Origin: Pasteurella skyensis
GTDB lineage: Bacteria > Pseudomonadota > Gammaproteobacteria > Enterobacterales > Pasteurellaceae
Direction of reading: 5' to 3'
Assembly (NCBI RefSeq): GCF_013377295.1
Contig: NZ_CP016180.1
Location: 1,054,001-1,118,000, forward strand
Length of the DNA stretch: 64,000 bases
Numbering within the stretch: position 1 is the stretch's first letter; each line of letters opens with the position of its first letter. A model generated the notes under the pieces. The model saw only the letters and a list, made by a program, of their open reading frames with translations. It was not told the DNA's origin and did not search any database. Made by a program: the position numbers and the translations under genes. Positions 1 to 7,885 of the stretch are shown here, piece by piece.

Positions 1-2
1 AG

Positions 3-593
3 TTTCTGCCGAGCGTGAAACACATAAATCACCCACACCTGCATTTTTCGCAGTTTCAGTCTTTTGTAAAATATTTAGATGCGACAAAAGAAAGCACAGC
101 AAAAGACGCTCTATTTATGATTGTTTATACTTCACTTAGATTAAGTGAGGTGATTTGTTCAGAATGGAGTGAAATAGACTTCAAAAATAAACGGTGGACT
201 ATACCTGCTCATCGTATGAAAACTGGGGTTGAGCATACAATCCCCATTTCAAAGCCAATGCGATTGATTTTGCGTAGGCTACAAAAGAAAAAAAAGAATA
301 ACTATATTTTCTTTAATGAACGAAATGCTAATGAACACGTACCTGCTCATCGAGTGCGATATCTTATTGAGCGTAGTAGATTTTATGGAAAACAAACTAT
401 TCACGGAATTAGACACGTATTTTCTACTTACGCTAATGATCAACGTTACAATGCAGATGTGATAGAAGCGCAACTATCACATAAGCAAAAGGGGGTCCGT
501 GCTGTGTACAATAAGTCTATTTATTTAGATGATCGTCGCAAAATGATGGAGCATTGGGGGCGAAAAATAGATAGCTTTCGTCTTAATTCTTAA
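3..593 (+). CDS. P4-type tyrosine recombinase, C-terminal part, open to the window edge
   Basis: The reading frame is already open at base 3, so the N-terminal arm-binding and core-binding domains lie outside the window. A GTG at 15 is probably internal. The visible 192-197 residues form the catalytic domain. The first Arg is in TSLRLSEV, the Lys region is HRMKTG, the HxxR box is HGIRH, the second His is in QLSHKQK, and the Tyr lies in YNKSIY. The layout matches the integrase at 18625-19833, but the sequence is clearly different. The gene converges on the Q-like antiterminator with only a terminator between them. It probably belongs to a second integrated element that abuts or has replaced the late end of the lambdoid element. 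Confidence 0.85.
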   Translation, partial: FLPSVKHINHPHLHFSQFQSFVKYLDATKESTAKDALFMIVYTSLRLSEVICSEWSEIDFKNKRWTIPAHRMKTGVEHTIPISKPMRLILRRLQKKKKNNYIFFNERNANEHVPAHRVRYLIERSRFYGKQTIHGIRHVFSTYANDQRYNADVIEAQLSHKQKGVRAVYNKSIYLDDRRKMMEHWGRKIDSFRLNS

Positions 594-601
594 ATAAAAA
601 T

Positions 602-633
602 AAGCACTATCTTATTTTGGATAGTGCTTTTAA
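602..633. terminator. Bidirectional terminator between integrase and Q
   Basis: AAGCACTATC (602-611) pairs perfectly with GATAGTGCTT (620-629). T-rich tracts lie on both sides, so it can end the rightward integrase transcript and the leftward Q transcript. Confidence 0.8.
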
Positions 634-635
634 AA

Positions 636-1106
636 TTAAGCAAAAAAGTAATACTTACCATTTTTTACATAAACTTTAGTCTTGTCTTTTTGCAAAATTT
701 TCTGTGTTGACACGCTTCCATCGATATAATTACGAGCATCTACTAATTTTCTTGAAAGTGATTTTATTGAAAAATCTAGATTACACTCGCTTAAAAAGAA
801 ATCTCTCAAATCTTCTAAATTACACTCTATTGCATAATATCCAATAATAATGTTGTATTGTATACGCTTCTCTTCTATTCTAGCTTTCTCTTCGTCTTTT
901 ACGTCAGCATATTCAATTTCAGAAATAAGCAAAGAGATTACAGCATTATCTATCATCTCTAATTCTCTCTCACTCAAAATTGGAATGTGATAGCTATGCG
1001 TTTTTTTCTTTAATTTAAGTATTCTTAAACTCTCGCTTTTAAATTCTGTATTTAATCGTTCAAGAGCTGTTTTTCCCCATCTTTTAAGCATCAAATCAAT
1101 ATCCAT
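636..1106 (-). CDS. Phage antiterminator, Q-like
   Basis: The 156-residue product opens with MDIDLMLKRWGK, the start expected of the small Q antiterminators of phage 21/82-like lambdoid phages. In those phages Q lets RNA polymerase read from the late promoter through terminators into lysis and capsid genes. The ATG at 1106 is preferred to the GTG at 1109 because an AAAGAGG Shine-Dalgarno sequence sits six bases upstream. The start overlaps the stop of the HNH gene, so the two are probably translationally coupled. It is the last gene of the leftward operon, as Q is in lambdoid phages, but no late genes follow. The identification rests on position, length and the N-terminal motif. Confidence 0.7.
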   Translation of the reverse strand: MDIDLMLKRWGKTALERLNTEFKSESLRILKLKKKTHSYHIPILSERELEMIDNAVISLLISEIEYADVKDEEKARIEEKRIQYNIIIGYYAIECNLEDLRDFFLSECNLDFSIKSLSRKLVDARNYIDGSVSTQKILQKDKTKVYVKNGKYYFFA

Positions 1107-1822
1107 CACAAGCCTCTTTCTAGTTCTTTTATTTTTAATCTGTACTTTTGGTTGAGAGCTTTTATTTCATCCACAGTTAATTTTAATCTAGCTTGATGCC
1201 TTTTTTTATTTTGATCAAATTCATTAGCATATTTCGGCTCATAGATAGTAATTTCTGAATTTGGATGTGTTCTGCTTTTTAAAAATAAAGCATCATACAC
1301 GCTCCACCCTAATTTTAATCTTCTGATTATTGTATTCCCTGCAACAGTTACTCCTTTATGTCTGGACCATTCTGCTGCGGTCATTGTTATCCCATTAAAT
1401 GTTATTTTATGATTTGATTTATATTTACACTTCTGTTGTTTTGTATGCTTTCTCATTACATTACAGCCTCTACATATCGGTCGTAAATTTTCCAAAGAAT
1501 TATTTTTTATATTATTATCTATATGGTCTATATGAACATTACTCCACGTTAATTTTGTTTGACAGAATTTGCAATCAGGTAAATCATAACCAAACTTATC
1601 AAATACGACAGCCCTATGCTCATATACATACCCTCCTTTCATTGCCAAAGGGTGTGAACATAAATATAGCATTTGATAGCCTTTATCGTTCTGAGCTCTA
1701 GCTTTCCTTTTATTTTCTATGTCATAAGTTCCATTCCTCATAAATCTAAAATAATGTAATTGGCAAACTTGTTGAGACTTATACATTGCTTTTCTTTGAC
1801 ATCCGTCTATCTTACAATTCAT
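1106..1822 (-). CDS. HNH endonuclease with N-terminal zinc-binding cysteines
   Basis: The 238-residue protein starts with a Cys/His cluster (CKIDGC, CQLH) that could bind zinc. Around residues 83-125 it has a classical HNH core: CKFC, then HIDHIDNN, then NLRPICRGCN. The C-terminal half contains TAAEWSRHKGV and RRLKLGWSVYDAL, a DNA-binding repeat common in freestanding phage HNH homing enzymes. It overlaps ninG by four bases and Q by one codon. It could be a homing nuclease inserted in the nin region or a cargo nuclease. The sequence does not separate these. Confidence 0.8.
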   Translation of the reverse strand: MNCKIDGCQRKAMYKSQQVCQLHYFRFMRNGTYDIENKRKARAQNDKGYQMLYLCSHPLAMKGGYVYEHRAVVFDKFGYDLPDCKFCQTKLTWSNVHIDHIDNNIKNNSLENLRPICRGCNVMRKHTKQQKCKYKSNHKITFNGITMTAAEWSRHKGVTVAGNTIIRRLKLGWSVYDALFLKSRTHPNSEITIYEPKYANEFDQNKKRHQARLKLTVDEIKALNQKYRLKIKELERGL

Positions 1823-2451
1823 TTAGAAAACTCCTTAATTTTTGCTCTAAACTCTTTCCGCATTTCTTTTAATTCTTCACAAGTGTATTTTTTACTTTCT
1901 TGATAAGAGTTGCAGTAATCTATTATTTCTTGCCCTTTTTCTTCTCCAAATCTTATTTTTAATCCTTCTGTGTATCCGTGCGTTGTTCTTGTTCCTGCTA
2001 TATCTCCAGACAACATCATATTGCAGCGATGATTATGTTGTAGAAAAGTGTTGTTTCTATCATATTTCAAATTAGGATGAGCACCTCTAGTTTTATAATG
2101 CCCACAACACCATTGGTCATTGCCTAAAGGGTTACCACAGCTAATACAAGTTGGCTCTAGCCCTCTTTCTTCGAACCACTTTAATTCTTCTAACACACGC
2201 ATTTTATTAAAAGCCTTCTGAGTTAGTTTGTGTTGATGTCGCAAGTCACTACCTTTAACTTTCTCTTTCAACTCTCTCATTCTTTTACGCTCCGCCAAAC
2301 GCTCTGCTTTTGCTTTTTTCTCTGCTTTTCTTCTCGTTTCTTTTTTTGCAAAAGAAATAGCACAAGGTGTACTGCATACTTTTGTAAGAGAATTAAACGG
2401 AGTGAAGTATTTTCCACATTCCTTGCATTTTTTCTGTTTAATTTTTTTCAT
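1819..2451 (-). CDS. ninG: NinG/Rap-like recombination protein
   Basis: The 210 residues match the lambda NinG (Rap) layout. An N-terminal zinc finger has CKECGKYF and CSTPC. A long basic helical segment rich in Lys, Arg and Ala follows. The C-terminal half has CISCGNPLG, CCGHYKTRGAHP and NHRCN, which resemble the DNase-like active region. In lambda, Rap is a structure-specific nuclease acting on recombination intermediates. Here it follows ninB and two small membrane proteins and is coupled to the HNH gene by an ATGA overlap. Its leader carries 10-bp direct repeats, described separately. Confidence 0.88.
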   Translation of the reverse strand: MKKIKQKKCKECGKYFTPFNSLTKVCSTPCAISFAKKETRRKAEKKAKAERLAERKRMRELKEKVKGSDLRHQHKLTQKAFNKMRVLEELKWFEERGLEPTCISCGNPLGNDQWCCGHYKTRGAHPNLKYDRNNTFLQHNHRCNMMLSGDIAGTRTTHGYTEGLKIRFGEEKGQEIIDYCNSYQESKKYTCEELKEMRKEFRAKIKEFSK

Positions 2452-2453
2452 TC

Positions 2454-2494
2454 TCGTCTAAATTCCCGTCTAAACCCGTCTAAACCCGTCTAAA
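2454..2494 (-). repeat. 10-bp direct repeats in the ninG leader
   Basis: The unit CCCGTCTAAA occurs three times head to tail (2465-2474, 2475-2484, 2485-2494), and a diverged fourth copy lies at 2454-2462. On the coding strand this places TTTAGACGGG units directly at the ninG ribosome-binding site, ending three bases before the start codon. Confidence 0.85.
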
Positions 2495-2569
2495 ATCCAC
2501 TTAAAACTAACAATAAAACTAAAATTGGTGATATAAAATATAATATTGCTATTAGTAGCTCTATTAGCT

Positions 2570-2833
2570 TCATTTAAAGTACTTCTCTTTTATGTCTGCT
2601 CTAAGTTCTTTTTCAAAATAAACAAACTCACAGTATTCCAAACGTAGAAAGCTCATATCCTCGTTTAATGAATTTTTAACTAACTGAGGAATACATAAAA
2701 AATGCTTTAAAATAACCTTTAAAATTTCATAAAAAATAATGAATGGAGTTAATAAAATAGCTATAAAATGTGCAACCCAAAATATTATGTATCTTGTTAC
2801 AGGTTTGTTTCCCCAAAATTTATCAACTTTCAT
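2570..2833 (-). CDS. Small membrane protein of unknown function
   Basis: The protein has 87 residues. Residues 14-42 form one or two adjacent hydrophobic segments (YIIFWVAHFIAILLTPFIIF) and the C-terminal half is charged. An AGGATAAG sequence lies about nine bases before the ATG. It sits between ninB and ninG, where lambdoid phages carry variable nin genes. I do not recognise a family. A holin-like role is not supported, because holins normally sit after Q. Confidence 0.6.
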   Translation of the reverse strand: MKVDKFWGNKPVTRYIIFWVAHFIAILLTPFIIFYEILKVILKHFLCIPQLVKNSLNEDMSFLRLEYCEFVYFEKELRADIKEKYFK

Positions 2834-2844
2834 TTTGTCTTATC

Positions 2845-3057
2845 CTATTTTTTATCAACCAAAGTACATTTATATATTTTTTCTCCTACAAAAAATCCAC
2901 CATTCTTTTCACACTCTTCTGCAACTACAAAATGAGCGTATGTGTAACCAATGCATACTCCAAGAAATAAAGTCAAAATCGTTGTAGCTAAATAATTCTC
3001 AGTTATTGCACAAGCAATTGCTCCCGCAATTAAAGCCAAAATAATAAGTGCAGTCAT
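2845..3057 (-). CDS. Small two-helix membrane protein of unknown function
   Basis: The protein has 70 residues. Residues 2-22 and 24-45 are strongly hydrophobic (LIILALIAGAIACAI, then ATTILTLFLGVCIGY). A short C-terminal part has two cysteines that could be exposed. The start overlaps the end of ninB by four bases (ATGA), so it belongs to the same leftward operon and is probably translationally coupled. No family is recognised. Confidence 0.6.
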   Translation of the reverse strand: MTALIILALIAGAIACAITENYLATTILTLFLGVCIGYTYAHFVVAEECEKNGGFFVGEKIYKCTLVDKK

Positions 3058-3500
3058 TTGTTTTGTTTCCTTTGTAGTTCCATATATTCACTATTTTCAG
3101 GAATTGTTAAGCTAATCCCTAAATCTAATGCCCAATCATAAACTTGGTCTAAATAAAACTTCATTTCTCCCACATCTAAATCTGATGTATGTCTTAACTC
3201 TGATTTAATGGTAATTTCTTTGGTAATCGCATTGATATATTCTTTTTCTTCCCAACCTAAAAACGTATTTTTCATCATATCTTTAACTTTCTCAGGCGTG
3301 TATTTTGGGTTCTTTTTAATAAATACATCACTCATTTCCTTGTACCACATATGGCTTAAGCTATTTTGTGATATAGAGCGTTTTTCTCTCCATTCTCTGA
3401 TTGTTATTCGCCATACTTTTCCATCTGTAACACATTCAAGTAACTTTTTCGATATAAGCCCAAATGTATCAGTACTTAATTTTAAATCACAACTAGCCAT
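3054..3500 (-). CDS. ninB: NinB (lambda Orf-like recombination mediator)
   Basis: The 148-residue product has the conserved features of NinB. There is an N-terminal strand-rich segment with WRITIREWREKRS, then SQNSLSHMWYKEMSDV, and a C-terminal HTSDL...EMKFYLDQVYDWALDLGI region. In lambda, Orf/NinB helps load the annealing protein onto SSB-coated DNA. Its presence fits the recombination module in the right arm (exonuclease, Sak4-like ATPase, SSB-like protein). It lies directly after the adenine methyltransferase gene, five bases away. Confidence 0.85.
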   Translation of the reverse strand: MASCDLKLSTDTFGLISKKLLECVTDGKVWRITIREWREKRSISQNSLSHMWYKEMSDVFIKKNPKYTPEKVKDMMKNTFLGWEEKEYINAITKEITIKSELRHTSDLDVGEMKFYLDQVYDWALDLGISLTIPENSEYMELQRKQNK

Positions 3501-3505
3501 TAGCC

Positions 3506-4030
3506 TTACACTGCCCTATCTATCTCTTTAATCTTCGCTAAATCCATCTGACGAGTAACAAATCCTTGCTTAAATGGACTAAGCTCAACCACAATAGAAC
3601 CTTTGTTATTTCCTTTCACTTCCTCACCTGTAACAGGGTGTAAGAAGCTAATGCGACCACCTATAATGTCTGTTACTTCTGTTGCATTGTCCCGGATCAA
3701 CTTGTACCACTGTGTAGATTTATCAGCTGGTAATAACATAACAACAGTATTACCGTACTTCATTAACTCAATCGCTCTTTCAACAAAAGGCTTAATGTTC
3801 GAATAAGGTGGATTAACAAAAAATCTGAATGGGTAATCCATATAATCCGATATGAAACCCATTAAATCGAATGTTAAAAAATCCTTGTGATAATTGTCTG
3901 AACCAATCCAAGTGTGGCACAAAGCATTTTCTTCTACTGCACAACCATCAACATTAAACTCGTAAATTAAGTTTAACCAGTTAAAAAAGTATGGTGGTGT
4001 TCTGTAGTGATCTTTGTTAAATTCTGTCAT
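3506..4030 (-). CDS. Phage DNA N6-adenine methyltransferase
   Basis: This is a DNA_N6A_mt (phage Dam) family protein of 174 residues. It begins with the typical HYRTPPYFFNWLN, has the catalytic NPPY motif in RFFVNPPYSN around residue 87, and has VVMLLPADKSTQWY after it. The family methylates adenine, often in GATC, and may protect phage DNA from host nucleases. The ATG at 4030 is chosen because a GGGGGTAGGA Shine-Dalgarno stretch precedes it. The ATG at 4051 lies immediately after the helicase stop and would add seven residues. SeqA, which reads GATC methylation, is encoded at 25905, but no link is shown. Confidence 0.88.
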   Translation of the reverse strand: MTEFNKDHYRTPPYFFNWLNLIYEFNVDGCAVEENALCHTWIGSDNYHKDFLTFDLMGFISDYMDYPFRFFVNPPYSNIKPFVERAIELMKYGNTVVMLLPADKSTQWYKLIRDNATEVTDIIGGRISFLHPVTGEEVKGNNKGSIVVELSPFKQGFVTRQMDLAKIKEIDRAV

Positions 4031-4051
4031 TGTCCTACCCCCAATTGTCAT

Positions 4052-5407
4052 TTAAAAATTTACTCCACTTTTAACATTGGCTTTTTGTGAACCAATTTGT
4101 TCAACCTCTTCAGAAGCGATTCTTTGATCGCACTCTAAAAATTTCCCTTTCTCAAATTTAAAATAAGCTGTCCCCAGTCCACCAAAACGGTTTTTTGTTA
4201 CGATAATTTCTGCATAAGGATTATTAGAATTTGGGTTTATTGCTCGCTCGTTATAAATCATTAAAATCTGACTTGCAGTTTTTTCGAGAATTGACGAACC
4301 ACTTAAATTTTGGTTGGTTGGGCGTTTATTTGCTCTCTTTGATGTATCCCGGTTTACTTGTGAAAGCAAAAAAATTGGTGTATAAATTTCTTTGGCAAAG
4401 TCTTTTAAATCTTTCACTATGTCCACCAACTCCAAATCAGGACGGCTGTATGTTTTAAGCGAACGAATTAACTCTGCATAGTCAATCATAATAAAATCAA
4501 TCAACTTGCCTTCATCTAATCGTTGTTGTGTTAAATATTTGATCTCGTTTGTTGTTAATCCACCTTGATCGACAATACACAGATTCTGCTTTAACAATTC
4601 ACGATGTGCGTTTAAAATTTTTTCCCAATCATCATCATTTAAATAAATTGGATTACGTAATTTTGTGGAATTTAAATGTCCAATATCAGAAATTAAACGC
4701 TCAACAATCTGTGATTTATCCATTTCAAGAGAAAAGAACAAACCACTTTTACCTTGTTGTAATAAGCTCTCTGTAATCATCAGAGCCGTTTGAGTTTTCC
4801 CTTGCCCTGATTGACCAGCTATGATAATCAAATCCGTAGGGTTAAAACCTGTCACAATATCATCAATCGCCTGAACACCTGTTTTTAACAAACGTGCCTC
4901 TTTCTTACCTGTTCTACGCTGTTCAATTAGATCTAGATAGCCATTCAGTAATTCAGGAATTTCATAACCACGCACAACTTGATTTTCAGAAAGTGTGTGT
5001 TGAATTTCTAACAACGCTTTATTCAAAATATCTTCTGCTTGTTCATCAGTACGAGCGTTTGAAAGCTGGTGATGAGCTTCTAGCATTGCTTTCATTGCAG
5101 TACGTTTACTCCACAACGATTTAACTCGTTCTGCATAACCTGACAAGTTGCTATAAGCGGTCGTATTTTTTACGATTTCTGCAAGCATTGAAAAATCCTC
5201 TCCAAATTCTTCGCTAAGCATTAAAATATCGATCAGATTATCTCTCAGAGCTTGCTTGCGGATATTTGTATAAGTCAATGCAAGTTTATAATTCTTAAAC
5301 ATTTCAGGCTCTAACCAGTTTAAAACTTCTCTAGCTTTAGTCGTTAATCCACCTTTTAAAAACGAACCTACTACAGCATATTCAGCGTTAAATGATTTGC
5401 TTTGCAT
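4052..5407 (-). CDS. Replicative DNA helicase, DnaB-like
   Basis: The full-length 451-residue phage helicase has an N-terminal DnaB domain (about 1-110) and a RecA-fold C-terminal domain. Walker A is GQSGQGKT near residue 199 and Walker B is FIMIDYAEL. The DNA-binding/arginine-finger region includes SQVNRDTSKRANKRP and SGSSILEKTASQIL. It takes the place of lambda P. Phages that encode their own DnaB need not recruit the host helicase. The start overlaps the stop of the upstream initiator gene by one base, so the two replication genes are coupled. Confidence 0.92.
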   Translation of the reverse strand: MQSKSFNAEYAVVGSFLKGGLTTKAREVLNWLEPEMFKNYKLALTYTNIRKQALRDNLIDILMLSEEFGEDFSMLAEIVKNTTAYSNLSGYAERVKSLWSKRTAMKAMLEAHHQLSNARTDEQAEDILNKALLEIQHTLSENQVVRGYEIPELLNGYLDLIEQRRTGKKEARLLKTGVQAIDDIVTGFNPTDLIIIAGQSGQGKTQTALMITESLLQQGKSGLFFSLEMDKSQIVERLISDIGHLNSTKLRNPIYLNDDDWEKILNAHRELLKQNLCIVDQGGLTTNEIKYLTQQRLDEGKLIDFIMIDYAELIRSLKTYSRPDLELVDIVKDLKDFAKEIYTPIFLLSQVNRDTSKRANKRPTNQNLSGSSILEKTASQILMIYNERAINPNSNNPYAEIIVTKNRFGGLGTAYFKFEKGKFLECDQRIASEEVEQIGSQKANVKSGVNF

Positions 5408-6402
5408 TAGATTTCACCTCTACGTGTTTTAAACAACGTTTCAGGCTTCATCAAAAAACTAAAATTAGCTTTCCAGCCATTTTTATTTTCACCAAAATAA
5501 TACGAACTAGCATTTTCAGAAAAGAATTCAAAGTAAGCTCTAAATCCATCAATATTTTTTCGTTCTAATAAATCAAGAAGATTTAAAATTTGAGTTTCAG
5601 CAAAATCGTCTTTTTCCATATAATCTAAACGACCATCAAAAATATTATTAAAACACTCAATAACTTCATCAAAATTGATTTTATTTTTAGTTACAGAACT
5701 TTTAACCCAATCTGCGTTAAAACCTTGCCAACCTCTTTCCATAATCAACCCTAAAACCTCTGATAATGGCAGTCTTGCCTTTTCTGCTTGTGAATTAAGT
5801 CTTTTAAGAGCAGTCAAAGTTAAAGGTGCCTTTTTATCTTTGCGATACTGAATAAATTCTTTTGCTAAAAAATGATCAACGTTTTTATCTAAACAAAAAT
5901 CCAAAATATCATTTTTCCCTCGCTTTATATTATTTGTATTTAATAGTGTATTTATATTGTCTTTTGTAGAGGTACATTTTTTGTACCTACTACTAGGTAC
6001 ATTTTTTGCACCTACACTAGGTACATTTTTTGCTACTGGTTGCGGTTTTTGTAACTGGGTACATTTTTTGCTACTAGGTACATTTTTTGCTACTGGTTTA
6101 TCTTTTTCTAAGAATGCTATTTTCTCTAAATGAAACTTAGTAATTTTTCCCTTTTTTCTATCACATTTAATCAACCCATAATCTTCTAATTCTTGTAAAA
6201 CATCACTTACTGTTCTTTTATCTTTGATCTTAGTTACTGTTTTGAATTGACTTATACTTATGTAATCACTTTCTTTTTGCCAACCTGTTGTTTTTCTAGC
6301 AATAAGAAGATAACATTTAACAGAGTTTCCTGATAAATCACCCATCATTTCATCAACAAAAGCATTAGGTATTTGAAATGAATTTGGTATAAAATTACTC
6401 AT
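5407..6402 (-). CDS. Phage replication initiator, lambda O-like
   Basis: The 331-residue protein has an N-terminal winged helix resembling the phage replication protein O domain (about residues 3-105). Recognisable parts are IPNAFVDEMM, KCYLLIARKTTGW and SISQFKTVTKI. Next comes a low-complexity stretch in which KNVPS recurs, encoded by the iterons described separately, and then a helical C-terminal domain that probably contacts the DnaB helicase. The downstream helicase and the iterons inside the gene match the lambda ori arrangement. The origin is therefore probably within this gene. Confidence 0.85.
   Translation of the reverse strand: MSNFIPNSFQIPNAFVDEMMGDLSGNSVKCYLLIARKTTGWQKESDYISISQFKTVTKIKDKRTVSDVLQELEDYGLIKCDRKKGKITKFHLEKIAFLEKDKPVAKNVPSSKKCTQLQKPQPVAKNVPSVGAKNVPSSRYKKCTSTKDNINTLLNTNNIKRGKNDILDFCLDKNVDHFLAKEFIQYRKDKKAPLTLTALKRLNSQAEKARLPLSEVLGLIMERGWQGFNADWVKSSVTKNKINFDEVIECFNNIFDGRLDYMEKDDFAETQILNLLDLLERKNIDGFRAYFEFFSENASSYYFGENKNGWKANFSFLMKPETLFKTRRGEI
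5940..6095. other. Candidate phage replication origin: iterons plus AT-rich segment inside the O-like gene
   Basis: GTACATTTTTTG occurs five times, at 5972, 5997, 6021, 6059 and 6078. A diverged copy lies near 6040, so spacing is 19-25 bases. Each copy is flanked by AGGTAC or CTACTAG-type bases. The leftward side (5900-5965) is very AT-rich, as in the DNA-unwinding part of lambda ori. Lambda also places its O-binding iterons inside O. Binding by the product is inferred. Confidence 0.75.
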
Positions 6403-6536
6403 AGTTCCAACTCCTGTAAAATTTTTCTGATTTCTTTTTCATATTCAGATTGTGTTAAATTTTTTTGATAAAGTTCCCGCTTTCTTTGTTCGTACTCTTG
6501 CCAAGAATTAGTTTCTTCTGTACAATAATCACTCAT
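6399..6536 (-). CDS. Small acidic/basic helical protein of unknown function
   Basis: The protein has 45 residues, rich in Glu, Lys and Gln and probably helical throughout. The ATG at 6536 has a very strong AAAAAGGAGG ribosome-binding site. The longer open frame upstream to 6653 runs through the cro tail and a hairpin and looks non-coding. It overlaps the start of the O-like gene by four bases. It holds the position of lambda cII, but is too short and has no visible helix-turn-helix. I cannot assign a function. Confidence 0.6.
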   Translation of the reverse strand: MSDYCTEETNSWQEYEQRKRELYQKNLTQSEYEKEIRKILQELEL

Positions 6537-6564
6537 TGGAAACCTCCTTTTTAGGGTTGTAATT

Positions 6565-6590
6565 AACCACTGTGTCCGCAGTGGTTTTTT
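6565..6590 (+). terminator. Hairpin between cro and the small ORF
   Basis: AACCACTG (6565-6572) pairs with CAGTGGTT (6579-6586), and six T residues follow on the plus strand. It fits a terminator for rightward antisense transcription. On the cro strand it is a stem with a weak U tract and could act like lambda tR1. Confidence 0.5.
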
Positions 6591-6801
6591 ATTTGTATAA
6601 ATTTGTAGATTTGATAATATCTTCAACGGTAAACTCACCGTTTGAGACTTCACTCAGTTTAATTAAATACTTTGCATTAACACCGTATTTACAGTTATAC
6701 CAAGCAGCAACACTCACAGGAGAAGCACCAATAAGCTTTGCTAATTCCGCCTTTGAACCAGCGATTTCTATTAATCGTCCTATTATTTTATTTCTTTTCA
6801 T
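6589..6801 (-). CDS. Cro-like repressor (YdaS/Cro family)
   Basis: The protein has 70 residues with a helix-turn-helix in GSKAELAKLIGASPVSVAAW, followed by a YLIKLSEVSNGEFTVEDI segment typical of Cro/YdaS-type lambdoid regulators. An AAAGG ribosome-binding site precedes the ATG. It is the first gene of the leftward operon and is divergent from the CI-like repressor across 141 bases holding three operator-like sites. By analogy it should lower repressor synthesis during lytic growth. The opposite repressor gene and the shared operators make this role likely. Confidence 0.8.
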   Translation of the reverse strand: MKRNKIIGRLIEIAGSKAELAKLIGASPVSVAAWYNCKYGVNAKYLIKLSEVSNGEFTVEDIIKSTNLYK

Positions 6802-6803
6802 AT

Positions 6804-6909
6804 ATAAACCTTTCTTTAAAAAACCAAGTAAATATTAAAGAAAACTAAAATAAAAGTAAAGTTAAATTTATTGTGATTTATTTTACTTACATAAAGATTT
6901 CTTTATAAT
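6804..6909. promoter_or_regulatory. Right operator region (OR-like) with pR and pRM
   Basis: Three sites resemble ATAAAG-N4-CTTTAT. They are 6891-6906 (perfect), 6835-6850 (TTAAAG-N4-CTAAAA) and 6804-6819 (ATAAAC-N4-CTTTAA). The leftward promoter pR reads TTTACT (6855-6860 on the minus strand), 17 bases, TAATAT (6832-6837), with the middle operator exactly in its spacer. A rightward TATAAT at 6904-6909 overlaps the perfect operator and probably serves the CI-like gene. The same word recurs at the left operator near 7886-7955. This agreement is what supports the assignment. Confidence 0.75.
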
Positions 6910-6942
6910 TTAAATGAGCATATATAAAAGGGAGGGATAATT

Positions 6943-7626
6943 ATGAAAGAATTAGGTGATAGAATTGAATATGCTTTAGAGTTAAGAAATACAGATAGAG
7001 CTTTCTTAGCAAAGAAATTAAACAGAACACGAGCAGCTATTGGAAACCTTATAAACGGCAAAGTAAAAAAAGTTCCTATTTATGAAATAGCAGAAGCATT
7101 ACATATTGATCCTGACTGGCTCTTAACTGGAAAAGGAGAACCGGGTTCTTATGCTTTAACGAATATCAGCACTCAACAAGATACAGATCATTCTTATAAA
7201 ATTGATTTATTAGATGTTCAAGCAGCGACAAATCATACTGGCATAATCAATAATCAGTATCCAGAGGTAATACAATCTATTTATTTCTCAAAAGATGGAA
7301 TGTTGGAAATCGTAGGTAGAAAATCAAATCAAGGTCTAGCACTGATTACTATTCCTAGCGACAGTATGTCTCCAACTATCGAAAAAGGGGATATTGTGTT
7401 TGTAGACACAACCATCAATTATTATCAAGGCGAGGGAATTTACATTTTCCTAACTAACGATGAAACATTTATAAAACGCTTACAGCGAGTACCAAGTGGC
7501 ACATACAAAGCATTGTCTGATAATCAATACTACGCACCATTTGAGCTAACACCTGACGAATTTGAGCAAGTAAGAGTTATTGGTAAGTTTGTAAGAGTGT
7601 TGCCGATTGATCCGAGAGATTTGTAA
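6943..7626 (+). CDS. CI-like phage repressor with S24 peptidase domain
   Basis: The 227-residue protein has an N-terminal helix-turn-helix (residues 1-65; LAKKLNRTRAAIGNLINGK) and a LexA/CI-type S24 peptidase domain from about residue 120. The catalytic Ser is in IPSDSMSPTIEKGD and the Lys is in TFIKRLQRV. A GGGAGGGAT ribosome-binding site precedes the ATG. It should hold the prophage silent by binding the OL- and OR-like sites and self-cleave on RecA activation. I do not see the usual Ala-Gly cleavage pair in the linker. QAATN is the nearest, so the cut site is uncertain. Confidence 0.9.
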   Translation: MKELGDRIEYALELRNTDRAFLAKKLNRTRAAIGNLINGKVKKVPIYEIAEALHIDPDWLLTGKGEPGSYALTNISTQQDTDHSYKIDLLDVQAATNHTGIINNQYPEVIQSIYFSKDGMLEIVGRKSNQGLALITIPSDSMSPTIEKGDIVFVDTTINYYQGEGIYIFLTNDETFIKRLQRVPSGTYKALSDNQYYAPFELTPDEFEQVRVIGKFVRVLPIDPRDL

Positions 7627-7738
7627 GTATTTTTTGATAAAAATAATAAATTTTAGAACCTAAAAGGAATATTGTATGAGTATTATTTTAAATAGACAGT
7701 AAATCACGGTGAAATTACAATAAACACTAAACCAATAA

Positions 7739-7771
7739 AGCTACTAACTCACACTTAGTAGCTATTTTTTT
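7739..7771 (+). terminator. Terminator after the repressor gene
   Basis: AGCTACTA (7739-7746) pairs perfectly with TAGTAGCT (7756-7763), followed by A and seven T residues. It separates the repressor transcript from the left operator. Confidence 0.85.
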
Positions 7772-7885
7772 GCCTAAAATTCTTAAATTTCGCAAACTTT
7801 TCTACAAAACCCACCGCTTGCAGTACAAAAAATAAGCAAACAAGCCATTTCTTTAAAAATATTTTCTTTTTAAAATCAACCTTTT

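Noticed and set aside
2570-3057. Holin genes
   Set aside because: Two small membrane proteins are present, but they lie in the nin region rather than after Q and no endolysin or spanin is near.
6399-6653. 84-codon version of the small ORF before the O-like gene
   Set aside because: The first 39 codons overlap the cro end and a hairpin; the strong ribosome-binding site marks ATG 6536.
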